Shown here in pieces: positions 27,040 through 35,184 of a stretch of 64,000 nucleotides of DNA. A model generated the notes under the pieces. It was given only the letters and a program-made list of their open reading frames with translations, was not told the origin of the DNA and did no database searches. Location of the stretch: positions 6,235,501 to 6,299,500 of the forward strand of contig NZ_CP104578.1 of NCBI RefSeq assembly GCF_036826855.1, given 5' to 3'. Position numbers and translations under genes: made by a program. Numbering within the stretch: the stretch's first letter is position 1; each line of letters starts with the position of its first letter. Origin of the DNA: Streptomyces sp. SJL17-4. Lineage in GTDB: Bacteria > Actinomycetota > Actinomycetes > Streptomycetales > Streptomycetaceae.

Positions 27040-27113
27040 TCGGCGCCGCCGACACGGCGGACCGAGACATCCAGCAAGCATCGACGCAGAAGATCCTGAC
27101 ACCGGGGTAATCC

Positions 27114-27923
27114 GTGAAAAAGCTCTCCGCACGACGACGCCATCCGCTGGCGGCGGTCGTCGTCCTACTTCTCGCGCTGGCGGCCACTGGGGGGCTGTAC
27201 GCCGCGTTCGCGCCCGCGGGCACGGCGAAGGCCGATGAAACCGCCCAGTCCCTCGCCATCGAGGAGGGGAAGAAGCTCTACTCCGTCGGCTGCGCCAGCT
27301 GCCACGGAACCGGCGGTCAGGGCACCACTGACGGCCCCTCCCTCGTCGGCGTCGGTTCGGCCGCCGTCGACTTCCAGGTCGGCACGGGCCGCATGCCGGC
27401 CCAGCAGCCGGGCGCCCAGGTCCCGAAGAAGAAGGTCATCTACACGCAGGCTGACATCGATCAGCTCGCGGCGTACGTCGCCTCTCTCGGTGCCGGTCCG
27501 ATCACGCCGACCGAGAGCCAGTACAGCCCTGACGGTGCCGACATCGCCAAGGGTGGCGAGCTCTTCCGCACCAACTGTGCCCAGTGCCACAACTTCACCG
27601 GTGAAGGTGGCGCGCTGACCTACGGCAAGTACGCCCCGAACCTCGAAGGCGTGAGCCCGAAGCACCTCTTCGAGGCCATGCAGACCGGCCCGCAGAACAT
27701 GCCCTCCTTCCCGGACACGACGATGCCCGAGAAGGAGAAGAAGGACATCATCGCGTACGTCCAGGCCGTCAACGGCGAGAAGGCCGACAGCCCGGGCGGT
27801 CTCTCGCTCGGTGGCCTCGGCCCCGTCAGTGAGGGCCTGTTCGCCTGGATCTTCGGTCTGGGTGCGCTGATCGCAGTTGCCATCTGGGTCGCGGCCCACA
27901 CCGCTAAGGCCAAGAAGTCATGA
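27114..27923 (+). CDS. qcrC: Diheme cytochrome c subunit of the bc1 complex
   Basis: 269 residues from GTG 27114. An N-terminal hydrophobic signal/anchor precedes two class I cytochrome c domains with CASCH (60-64) and CAQCH (155-159), plus a Met ligand region in each (GTGRMPAQQP, GPQNMPSFPD). A C-terminal transmembrane helix (~238-258) anchors it. The fused diheme c replaces soluble cytochrome c, passing electrons from the Rieske centre directly to copper A of CtaC in the bc1-aa3 supercomplex. qcrA overlaps by ATGA. Confidence 0.97.
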   Translation: MKKLSARRRHPLAAVVVLLLALAATGGLYAAFAPAGTAKADETAQSLAIEEGKKLYSVGCASCHGTGGQGTTDGPSLVGVGSAAVDFQVGTGRMPAQQPGAQVPKKKVIYTQADIDQLAAYVASLGAGPITPTESQYSPDGADIAKGGELFRTNCAQCHNFTGEGGALTYGKYAPNLEGVSPKHLFEAMQTGPQNMPSFPDTTMPEKEKKDIIAYVQAVNGEKADSPGGLSLGGLGPVSEGLFAWIFGLGALIAVAIWVAAHTAKAKKS

Positions 27924-28972
27924 GTAGCCAAGAGATTCCAGAAGAGACCCTGCCGGCAGGGCAGGACACCGCGCACGGCGCGGTGAAGGTCGCCGACGAC
28001 CCGTTCGCCGACCCGGGCCTCCCGCCCCACAAGCCCCGCATCCAGGACATCGACGAGCGGGCCGCACGCCGGTCCGAGCGCGCGGTGGCGTTCATGTTCA
28101 CGCTGTCGATGCTGGCCACCGTCGGCTTCATCGCCTCGTACGTGATCTTCCCGGTCGACAAGATCGTGTACATCTGGCCCTTCGGCCGGGTGTCCGCGCT
28201 CAACTTCGCACTGGGCTGGACCCTGGGTCTGGCGCTCTTCTTCATCGGCGCGGGCGCGGTCCACTGGGCCCGCACCCTGATGTCCGATGTCGAGATCGCG
28301 GACGAGCGTCACCCGATCGCGGCCGACGCCGAGACCAAGGCGAAGGTCATGTCGGACTTCGCGGCCGGTGCCGCCGAGTCGGGCATGGGCCGCCGCAAGC
28401 TCATCCGCAACACGATGTTCGGCGCGCTGTCGCTCGTTCCGCTCTCCGGAATCGTGCTGCTGCGTGACATGGGCCCGCTGCCCGAGAAGAAGCTCCGGAC
28501 CACCATGTGGGCCAAGGGGCTTCAGCTCATCAACATGAACACGCACGAGCCGCTTCGTCCCGAGGACGTCGCGGTCGGTTCGCTGACCTTCGCGATGCCC
28601 GAGGGCCTCTCGGAGCACGACCACCACTTCCAGGTGGAGATCGCCAAGGCCGCCCTGATGATCGTCCGGATCCAGCCGGAGGACATCAAGGACAAGCGCG
28701 AGCTCGAGTGGTCGCACGAGGGCATCGTCGCCTTCTCGAAGATCTGCACCCACGTGGGCTGCCCGATCTCCCTGTACGAGCAGCAGACGCACCACGTCCT
28801 CTGCCCGTGCCACCAGTCCACCTTCGACCTCTCCGACGGCGCCCGCGTCATCTTCGGCCCGGCCGGTCACGCCCTCCCGCAGCTGCGGATCGGCGTGAAC
28901 GACAAGGGCTTCCTGGAGGCGCTCGGCGACTTCGACGAGCCCGTCGGTCCTTCCTTCTGGGAGCGCGGATGA
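27920..28972 (+). CDS. qcrA: Rieske iron-sulfur subunit of the bc1 complex
   Basis: 350 residues. Three N-terminal transmembrane helices, an actinobacterial feature: about 52-75, 90-115 and 165-185. The C-terminal Rieske fold carries [2Fe-2S] ligands in CTHVGC (275-280) and CPCHQSTFDL (295-304). It takes electrons from menaquinol and transfers them to the QcrC hemes. It overlaps qcrC upstream and qcrB downstream by four bases each, consistent with translational coupling. Confidence 0.97.
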   Translation: MSSQEIPEETLPAGQDTAHGAVKVADDPFADPGLPPHKPRIQDIDERAARRSERAVAFMFTLSMLATVGFIASYVIFPVDKIVYIWPFGRVSALNFALGWTLGLALFFIGAGAVHWARTLMSDVEIADERHPIAADAETKAKVMSDFAAGAAESGMGRRKLIRNTMFGALSLVPLSGIVLLRDMGPLPEKKLRTTMWAKGLQLINMNTHEPLRPEDVAVGSLTFAMPEGLSEHDHHFQVEIAKAALMIVRIQPEDIKDKRELEWSHEGIVAFSKICTHVGCPISLYEQQTHHVLCPCHQSTFDLSDGARVIFGPAGHALPQLRIGVNDKGFLEALGDFDEPVGPSFWERG

Positions 28973-30591
28973 GCACCGTGACCGATACGAAGAAAGCGCC
29001 CGCCGGTGAGCGGGTCGCCGACTGGGCCGACGGACGCCTGGGGATCTACACGCTGGCCAAGGCCAACATGCGGAAGATCTTCCCGGACCACTGGTCCTTC
29101 ATGCTCGGCGAGATCTGCCTCTACAGCTTCCTCATCATCATCCTGACGGGCGTCTATCTGACGATGTTCTTCCACCCGTCGATGAACGAGGTGGAGTACG
29201 TCGGACCGTACGTCCCGCTCCAGGGACAGCTGATGTCCGAGGCGTTCAACTCGACGATGCACATCTCGTTCGAGGTCCGCGGTGGTCTGCTCATCCGGCA
29301 GATCCACCACTGGGCGGCGCTGATCTTCCTCGCCGGCATGTTCGTGCACATGATGCGCGTGTTCTTCACGGGCGCGTTCCGCAAGCCGCGTGAGATCAAC
29401 TGGCTGTTCGGCTTCCTGCTGTTCTTCCTGGGCATGTTCACCGGCTTCACCGGTTACTCGCTCCCGGACGACCTGCTCTCCGGCACCGGTGTCCGCTTCA
29501 TGCAGGGCGCGATCCTGTCCGTGCCGGTCGTCGGCACGTACCTGTCGATGTTCCTGTTCGGCGGGGAGTTCCCCGGCGGCGACTTCGTGGCCCGGTTCTA
29601 CTCGGCCCACGTCCTGCTGCTGCCCGGCATCATGCTCGGCCTCGTGGTGGCCCACCTCATCCTGGTGTTCTTCCACAAGCACACGCAGTTCGAGGGCCCC
29701 GGCCGTACGAACAAGAACGTCGTGGGCATGCCGCTGCTGCCGGTCTACATGGCCAAGGCCGGAGGCTTCTTCTTCCTGGTCTTCGGTGTCATCGCGGTCA
29801 TCTCGGCGATCGCCTCGATCAACCCGATCTGGGCGCTCGGCCCGTACCGGCCGGACCAGGTGTCCACCGGCGCCCAGCCCGACTGGTACATGGGCTTCGC
29901 CGAGGGTCTGATCCGTGTCATGCCGGGCTGGGAGATCAACCTCTGGGGCCACACGCTGGTCCTGGGCGTGATGATCCCGCTGGCGATCTTCCCGGCGGTC
30001 CTCGCGGCGATCGCGGTCTACCCGTTCATCGAGTCGTGGATCACCGGCGACAAGCGCGAGCACCACATCGCGCAGCGCCCGCGCAACGCTCCGACGCGCA
30101 CCGGCTTCGGTGTCGCCTGGATCACCGCGTACATGATCATGCTCGTGGGTGGTGGAAACGACCTCTGGGCGACCCACTTCCACCTGTCGCTCAACTCGAT
30201 CACCTGGTTCGTGCGGATCTTCTTCTTCGTCGGCCCGGTCATCGCGTTCATCGTCACCAAGCGGATCTGCCTCGGCCTCCAGCGCCGCGACAAGGACAAG
30301 GTGCTGCACGGTCGCGAGTCCGGCATCATCAAGCGCCTGCCGCACGGTGAGTTCGTCGAGATCCACGAGCCGCTCAGCCAGGGCGAGCTGCACCGCCTCA
30401 CCGCGCACGAGCAGTACGACGCGGCGGAGCTTCCGCCGGCCGTCGACGAGAACGGCGTGGAGCGCAAGATCGGGCGCATGGAGAAGCTCCGGGTCAAGCT
30501 CAACAAGGGCTACTACGGCGACGACAGCCAGATCGCCAAGCCCACGGTCGAGGAGTACAAGGAGATCCAGAGCGGCCACGGCCACCACTGA
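28969..30591 (+). CDS. qcrB: Cytochrome b subunit of the bc1 complex
   Basis: 540 residues from ATG 28969. The N-terminal cytochrome b part carries the two heme-b His pairs, in RQIHHWAALIF and FYSAHVLLLPGIMLGLVVAHL, and the quinol-site region around GPYRPDQVSTGAQPDWYMGF. The C-terminal ~120 residues form a charged cytoplasmic extension ending GHGHH, as in other actinobacteria. It oxidises menaquinol and contributes to proton translocation. Last gene of the operon; a hairpin follows at 30630. Confidence 0.97.
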   Translation: MSTVTDTKKAPAGERVADWADGRLGIYTLAKANMRKIFPDHWSFMLGEICLYSFLIIILTGVYLTMFFHPSMNEVEYVGPYVPLQGQLMSEAFNSTMHISFEVRGGLLIRQIHHWAALIFLAGMFVHMMRVFFTGAFRKPREINWLFGFLLFFLGMFTGFTGYSLPDDLLSGTGVRFMQGAILSVPVVGTYLSMFLFGGEFPGGDFVARFYSAHVLLLPGIMLGLVVAHLILVFFHKHTQFEGPGRTNKNVVGMPLLPVYMAKAGGFFFLVFGVIAVISAIASINPIWALGPYRPDQVSTGAQPDWYMGFAEGLIRVMPGWEINLWGHTLVLGVMIPLAIFPAVLAAIAVYPFIESWITGDKREHHIAQRPRNAPTRTGFGVAWITAYMIMLVGGGNDLWATHFHLSLNSITWFVRIFFFVGPVIAFIVTKRICLGLQRRDKDKVLHGRESGIIKRLPHGEFVEIHEPLSQGELHRLTAHEQYDAAELPPAVDENGVERKIGRMEKLRVKLNKGYYGDDSQIAKPTVEEYKEIQSGHGHH

Positions 30592-30629
30592 TCATCTGAA
30601 CTCCTGACTTTCGACAAGTCGCCACGGTG

Positions 30630-30662
30630 AGAGCCCCGTCCATTCGTTGGACGGGGCTCTTT
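30630..30662 (+). terminator. 13-bp hairpin terminator after qcrB
   Basis: AGAGCCCCGTCCA, loop TTCGT, TGGACGGGGCTCT, then TT. Confidence 0.9.
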
Positions 30663-30722
30663 GCCGTCCCCGGGGGTCGATAGGGTGGAGCCCTAGCCGT
30701 TACGGACTGACCAGGAGCTGCC

Positions 30723-31787
30723 ATGAGCGCTGCGACCCCCGCTGGAGGACCTACGTCGGCGGGCCGCTCCTGGCCCGTCGTCCTGGAAGGTCTGCTGACC
30801 GGCCGCGACCAGAGCGCCGAGGACACCGCCTGGGCGATGGACCGGATCCTGCGCGGCGAGGCCACCGACGCCCAGATCGCCGGCTTCGCGGTCGCCCTGC
30901 GCGCCAAGGGCGAGACGGTCGACGAGATCACCGGCCTCGTCCGCACCATGTACGAGCACGCGAACACGATCGAGGTGCCCGGCCCGTCCGTCGACATCGT
31001 CGGCACCGGCGGCGACGGCGCCAAGACCGTCAACATCTCCACCATGTCCGCGATCGTCGTCGCCGGCACCGGCGCGAAGGTCGTCAAGCACGGCAACCGG
31101 GCCGCGTCCTCCGCCTCCGGCGCCTCCGACGTCCTGGAGAAGCTCGGCGTCAACCTCCAGCTGACCCCGCGGCGGGTCGCCGAGGTCGCCGAGGAGGCCG
31201 GGATCACCTTCTGCTTCGCGGTGAAGTTCCACCCCGCGCTGCGTCATGTCGCCGCCGCCCGCAAGGAACTCGGCATCCGGACCACCTTCAACTTCCTCGG
31301 TCCGCTCACCAACCCGGCCCGGGTCAAGGCCCAGGCCACCGGTGTCGCCGATGCCCGGATGGCGCCGATCATGGCCGGGGTGCTCGCCGAGCGCGGCTCC
31401 TCCGCCCTCGTCTTCCGCGGCGACGACGGGCTGGACGAGTTGACCACCACCGCCACCTCGCGGGTCTGGGTGGTCCGCGACGGCGCGGTGCGGGAGGAGG
31501 CCTTCGACCCCCGGGACGTCGGCATCGACCTCGTACCGGTGGAGGCCCTGCGCGGTGCGGACGCCTCGTACAACGCCGATGTCGCCCGCCGACTGCTCGC
31601 GGGGGAGACCGGTCCGGTACGGGACGCGGTGCTGCTCAACTCGGCGGCGGCGCTGACCGCGCTCACGCCGGGCGAGGGCACCCTGGCGGAGCAGATCCGG
31701 GCCGGCATGGAGAAGGCCGCCGAGGCGATCGACTCCGGCGAGGCCCGCCGGGCCCTGGAACGCTGGATCGCCGCCAGCAACGCGTGA
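30723..31787 (+). CDS. trpD: Anthranilate phosphoribosyltransferase
   Basis: 354 residues. The PRPP-binding [14 protein letters not shown] (96-109), the KHGNRAASS segment and [10 protein letters not shown] are diagnostic. It catalyses the second step of tryptophan synthesis, joining anthranilate to PRPP. AGGAG lies close upstream of ATG 30723. It stands alone, distant from the fused trpEG at 59.4 kb, and its own leader has no Trp-codon peptide. A hairpin follows. Confidence 0.96.
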   Translation: MSAATPAGGPTSAGRSWPVVLEGLLTGRDQSAEDTAWAMDRILRGEATDAQIAGFAVALRAKGETVDEITGLVRTMYEHANTIEVPGPSVDIVGTGGDGAKTVNISTMSAIVVAGTGAKVVKHGNRAASSASGASDVLEKLGVNLQLTPRRVAEVAEEAGITFCFAVKFHPALRHVAAARKELGIRTTFNFLGPLTNPARVKAQATGVADARMAPIMAGVLAERGSSALVFRGDDGLDELTTTATSRVWVVRDGAVREEAFDPRDVGIDLVPVEALRGADASYNADVARRLLAGETGPVRDAVLLNSAAALTALTPGEGTLAEQIRAGMEKAAEAIDSGEARRALERWIAASNA

Positions 31788-31804
31788 CGGTCGTCCCGAC
31801 ACAT

Positions 31805-31836
31805 GACCCCGGTCCACCATGCGGACCGGGGTCTTG
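31805..31836 (+). terminator. 11-bp hairpin terminator after trpD
   Basis: GACCCCGGTCC, 7-base loop, GGACCGGGGTC, then TT. Confidence 0.85.
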
Positions 31837-31868
31837 CACTTCGTCGATCATGTGGCAGGATGCTCTAC

Positions 31869-31981
31869 AGGTCACGAGTGACAGCGTTTTGGCCCCGGCT
31901 TGCTGTCCGGCAACCCTCCGTCCGTGGCGGGGTGCCCCGGGTGATGACCAGGCCGTAGGCAGCGAGGTCTACGGCAAGCGC
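31869..31981 (+). promoter_or_regulatory. SAM-IV riboswitch aptamer
   Basis: The sequence follows the SAM-IV consensus I remember: GTCACGAGTGACAGCG at the 5' side, GCCCCGGCTTGCTGTCCGGC, AACCCTCC, GGCGGGGTGCCCCGGGTGA, TGACCAGGCC, a variable hairpin (CCGTAGGCAGCGAGGTCTACGG) and CAAGCGCGG. SAM-IV aptamers bind S-adenosylmethionine and repress sulfur-metabolism genes in actinobacteria. It precedes the class V aminotransferase gene by about 265 bases. Downstream elements suggest a translational or attenuation switch (see the next entries). Confidence 0.94.
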
Positions 31982-32020
31982 GGACCCCTCGAACACCAGG
32001 GGTCCTGGTCTCTCGAGGAG
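31982..32020 (+). promoter_or_regulatory. Candidate expression platform of the SAM-IV riboswitch
   Basis: Two mutually exclusive helices are possible. One is GGACCCCT (31982-31989) with AGGGGTCC (31998-32005). The other is CCTCGA (31987-31992) with TCGAGG (32013-32018), which would cover the Shine-Dalgarno-like GAGGAG at 32015-32020. CTTTTT follows, so termination is also conceivable. Structure inferred by eye only. Confidence 0.5.
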
Positions 32021-32028
32021 CTTTTTCC

Positions 32029-32049
32029 GTGAGCAAGCGAATGCGATAG
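32029..32049 (+). CDS. Possible six-codon upstream ORF (MSKRMR)
   Basis: GTG AGC AAG CGA ATG CGA TAG, with GAGGAG eight bases before the GTG, an excellent ribosome site. It lies between the SAM-IV platform and the aminotransferase, out of frame with the latter. It may be a real short leader translated under riboswitch control, or the site may be a chance match. No homology argument is possible at this length. Confidence 0.3.
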   Translation: MSKRMR

Positions 32050-32245
32050 GGCGAGTACGCCCCTTCTTCACCCTCGGATCATCGGATCAGGGTCACTTCC
32101 GCGTACCCCGTGTACCTCTGAGTTTCCCCCGTGCACCCGTCACCCGTGCACCCGTGTCTTCCGAGGCATCACCCGTACCCCGCCGTGTCCGGCCGCGTAC
32201 GGGATCACCGAAGCCATTCCGCACCGCCCGCCGGGAGATACCGCC

Positions 32246-33649
32246 ATGTCCGCACGCCCTGCCGCCCCCACCACCGCTGTCGCCGAGTCCGCCGTCGCCG
32301 AGGCCGCCGACCCCTGCTGCGCCGCCCCGCTCCCCGTGCTCGGCCGGGACGTCACCGTCCCGCTCGTCACCGGCGGCGAGGTGACCTACGCGGCGCTCGA
32401 CTACGCGGCCAGCGCGCCGGCCCTCCAGCGGGTCTGGGACGACGTCGCCGCCTACGCCCCCTACTACGGCAGCGTCCACCGCGGCGCCGGGTACCTCTCC
32501 CAGCTCTCCACCGACCTCTTCGAGAACAGCCGCGCCACCGTCGCCGAGTTCCTCGACTGCCGCCCCGGCGACCAGGTCGTCTTCACCCGCTCCACCACCG
32601 ACTCCCTCAACCTGCTCGCCGCCACCCTCCCGGCCGACTGCCAGGTCTTCGTCTTCGAGACCGAGCACCACGCCTCGCTCCTCCCGTGGCGGGACGCCCG
32701 GGTCACCTACCTCAACGCCCCGCGCACCCCCGAGCAGGCCGTCGCGACCCTGGAGCGCGCCCTCGCCGACCGCGACCCTTACGGCCCCGCGCTGGTCTGC
32801 GTCACCGGCGCCTCCAACGTCACCGGTGAGCTGTGGCCCGTGAAGGAGCTCGCCGCCGCCGCGCACGCGCACGGCGCCCGGATCGTGCTCGACGCCGCCC
32901 AGCTCGCGCCCCACCACCCGGTCTCCGTCCAGGAGCTCGACGTGGACTGGATCGCCTTCTCCGGGCACAAGCTGTACGCGCCCTTCGGCTCCGGCGTCCT
33001 CGCCGGCCGCGCCGACTGGCTGCAGGACTCCGAGCCCTACCTCGCGGGCGGCGGCGCCTCCCGCAAGGTGGCCCGTCGGGCCGACGGTGGTGTGGACGTG
33101 GAGTGGCACACCACCGCGGCCCGGCACGAGGCCGGCTCCCCGAACGTCATCGGCGTCTACTCCATCGCCTCCGCCTGCAAGGCGCTCACCGAGGCGGGCT
33201 TCGACCAGCTGGTCGCCCGCGAGCAGCACCTGATCGACACGGTCCGCGCGGGCCTCGTCGAGGTGCCCGAGGTCAAGGTGCTCTCGCTGTTCGGCGACGA
33301 GGCGCCCCGCGTCGGCGTCATCTCCTTCGTCGTGGAGGGCTGGAACAGCTCCCACTTCGCCGCCGCGCTCTCCGCCGAGTACGGCATCGGCGTCCGTGAC
33401 GGTCTCTTCTGCGCCCACCCGCTGGTCCGCACGCTGCTCGGCAGCGACCCGCAGGACCCGGGCGAGTGCGGCGCCCCCGAGGCTGCCCCCGGCGAGAGGT
33501 CGCTCAACGCCATCCGGGTGAGCTTCGGCGCGGGGACGCCGGACGAGCACGTGGAGCGGTTCGTCGGCGCCGTGAAGGAACTCGTCCGCGACGGCGCGCA
33601 GTGGAACTACCGTACCGAGGACGGCCGCTGCGTCCCGGACCGCGGCTGA
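32246..33649 (+). CDS. Class V aminotransferase-fold PLP enzyme (cysteine desulfurase-like)
   Basis: 467 residues from ATG 32246, with GGGAGAT upstream. The fold-type I PLP core includes YGSVHRGAGYLSQLSTDLFE, FTRSTTDSLNLLA, the Asp in RIVLDAAQLAPH and the Schiff-base Lys in FSGHKLYAPFG (about 241). The N-terminal extension contains DPCCAAPLP. An EHHASLLPW motif matches NifS/CsdA-type proteins. The usual mobile Cys loop is not obvious: the region reads GIGVRDGLFCAHPLV, with a Cys that could serve. The SAM-IV riboswitch upstream strongly suggests a role in sulfur amino acid metabolism. The exact reaction is unknown. Confidence 0.88.
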   Translation: MSARPAAPTTAVAESAVAEAADPCCAAPLPVLGRDVTVPLVTGGEVTYAALDYAASAPALQRVWDDVAAYAPYYGSVHRGAGYLSQLSTDLFENSRATVAEFLDCRPGDQVVFTRSTTDSLNLLAATLPADCQVFVFETEHHASLLPWRDARVTYLNAPRTPEQAVATLERALADRDPYGPALVCVTGASNVTGELWPVKELAAAAHAHGARIVLDAAQLAPHHPVSVQELDVDWIAFSGHKLYAPFGSGVLAGRADWLQDSEPYLAGGGASRKVARRADGGVDVEWHTTAARHEAGSPNVIGVYSIASACKALTEAGFDQLVAREQHLIDTVRAGLVEVPEVKVLSLFGDEAPRVGVISFVVEGWNSSHFAAALSAEYGIGVRDGLFCAHPLVRTLLGSDPQDPGECGAPEAAPGERSLNAIRVSFGAGTPDEHVERFVGAVKELVRDGAQWNYRTEDGRCVPDRG

Positions 33650-33666
33650 GCACTCACTCGTACGGG

Positions 33667-33700
33667 TGAAGGGGGCCTCCCGGTCGGGAAGCCCCCTTCA
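33667..33700 (+). terminator. Hairpin terminator, aminotransferase/AsnC convergent gap
   Basis: TGAAGGGGGCCTCCCG pairs with CGGGAAGCCCCCTTCA with one mismatch, then TCC. Confidence 0.8.
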
Positions 33701-33719
33701 TCCTTGCCGTGAACGAGTC

Positions 33720-34001
33720 TCAGGACTCCAGACCGATGGCGAAGGCCGCCTCCAGATCGTGCTGGGAGTACGTACGGAAGGCGACATGCGTGTCCGTGGC
33801 CTCGACGCCCGGGATCTTGCTGATGCTGCCGGGGATCACGTCCGCCAGGTCGTCGTGACGGGGCACGCGGACCATGGCGATGAGGTCGTAGGTGCCGGTC
33901 ACCGAGAAGACCTCGCTGACGCTGTCGAGCGCGGCGATCGACTCGGCGATCTCGGGGATGCGGTCCACGCTGGTCTTGATGAGCACGATCGCGGTGATCA
34001 C
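33720..34001 (-). CDS. Stand-alone Lrp/AsnC ligand-binding (RAM) domain protein
   Basis: 93 residues from GTG 34001, preceded by GGGAGAAAG. A single alpha-beta RAM domain: AIVLIKTSVDRIPEIAESIA, VSEVFSVTGTYDLIAMVRV and GVEATDTHVAFRTYSQHDL. It has no DNA-binding helix-turn-helix, so it may sense small molecules (amino acids in the family) or modulate a full Lrp/AsnC regulator by co-assembly. Its GTG overlaps the TGA of the rhomboid gene, so the two are probably co-translated. Confidence 0.9.
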   Translation of the reverse strand: MITAIVLIKTSVDRIPEIAESIAALDSVSEVFSVTGTYDLIAMVRVPRHDDLADVIPGSISKIPGVEATDTHVAFRTYSQHDLEAAFAIGLES

Positions 34002-34750
34002 GGCTGGCTTTCTCCCTCGGTCGCCGCGGTTTGGGCTTTCACTCTATCCCCACCCCGGTAGCGCCCCCAGGCGTAGAGGAAGCCGAGGGAGAAGCCCACC
34101 ACATGGGCCAGATAGGCGACGCCGGGACCGGCGCCGGCGGCTCGGGCGGCCAGCCACTGGAGCACGAACCAGAAGATCAGCACGATCCAGGCCGGGAAGC
34201 GCAGCGGCAGGAAGAAGAGGAACGGGAAGAGACTGGTGACCCGGGAGCGCGGGAAGAGGAAGAGAAAGGCCCCGAGCACCCCGGAGATCGCCCCGGACGC
34301 CCCGACCAGGGTCTGCTCGCTGTTCGCGTGCGCCACCGCGTACCCCACCAGCGCGAGGTAGCCCGTGCCCAGGTAGAAGAGGGCGAACCCGACGGGACCC
34401 ATGCGCTCCTCGGCCATCGCCCCGAAGACGTACAGGAACAGCATGTTTCCCAGCAGGTGGAGCCAGCTGCCGTGGACGAAGAGCGCGGTGAGCGGGGTGA
34501 GCAGGGCGCGGGAGTCGCCGCTCATCAGCTCGGCGGGGACGACACCCCAGCGCCGGAAGTACACGCCCTGCGCGGCGAGGAGCTCGTCCGCCGTGCCGTA
34601 CACCGGGTTGAGACCGGAGACCGGGCCGATCACGAAGAGCAGACAGCAGGCGGCGATCAGTCCGTACGTCACCGTGGGGCCACCGAGGGCGCCGCGCCAG
34701 GCCCCCATAACAGCGCGGACAGCACGGACCGCACCTCGCCAGTCGATCAT
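33998..34750 (-). CDS. Rhomboid-family intramembrane serine protease
   Basis: 250 residues from ATG 34750; a longer frame upstream would add non-hydrophobic residues overlapping the divergent promoter. Six transmembrane helices. Signature features are HGSWLHLLGNMLFLYVFG, the catalytic Ser in VGASGAISGVLGAF (about 155) and the catalytic His in YLAHVVGFSLG (about 214). It cleaves substrates within the membrane. Substrates are unknown. It is coupled by a four-base overlap to the AsnC-type gene. Confidence 0.94.
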   Translation of the reverse strand: MIDWRGAVRAVRAVMGAWRGALGGPTVTYGLIAACCLLFVIGPVSGLNPVYGTADELLAAQGVYFRRWGVVPAELMSGDSRALLTPLTALFVHGSWLHLLGNMLFLYVFGAMAEERMGPVGFALFYLGTGYLALVGYAVAHANSEQTLVGASGAISGVLGAFLFLFPRSRVTSLFPFLFFLPLRFPAWIVLIFWFVLQWLAARAAGAGPGVAYLAHVVGFSLGFLYAWGRYRGGDRVKAQTAATEGESQP

Positions 34751-34908
34751 GGACAGATCATGGCGTACCGGGGCCGAACTGGACAGAGTGCCTCGCCGTG
34801 CCCCCGCGTACCGGCGAGGCCGTAGGGTAACGGGCAGTACGACCGCAGTTCGACGGCGCACCGCGGCTCCCGCACCTGGTACCACGCAACAGGAAGAAGG
34901 ACGGCACG

Positions 34909-35151
34909 ATGACGACGGTTCCCCTGCCGACCGCCGACACCCGGTGGCGCTGCACGCTCTGCGGCAATCTGACCCGCTTCGACGTGACGCGCTCCTCCAA
35001 GGTCGTGGAGTACGTCCATCTGGACCTCGCGGGCGACCCGACGGTCGAGGAGCGGCAGGTGGTCAGTGAGACCATCGAGTCGGTCCGCTGCCGCTGGTGC
35101 AACGCGGTGGACCAGATCGAGCTGGTGGACAGGCCGGGCGCCGCCTCCTGA
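34909..35151 (+). CDS. Small zinc-ribbon-like protein, 80 aa
   Basis: 80 residues from ATG 34909, with AAGAAGGA upstream. Two CxxC knuckles, RWRCTLCGNLTRF (about 14-17) and SVRCRWCNAVDQIEL (about 60-63), frame a beta-rich middle (KVVEYVHLDLAGDPTVEERQV). It probably binds one zinc. The NYN-domain gene starts 33 bases downstream on the same strand. A role in RNA handling is therefore attractive but unproven. Confidence 0.85.
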   Translation: MTTVPLPTADTRWRCTLCGNLTRFDVTRSSKVVEYVHLDLAGDPTVEERQVVSETIESVRCRWCNAVDQIELVDRPGAAS

Positions 35152-35184
35152 GGGACGGCGCGGACGACATAGGGGTGACGGATC

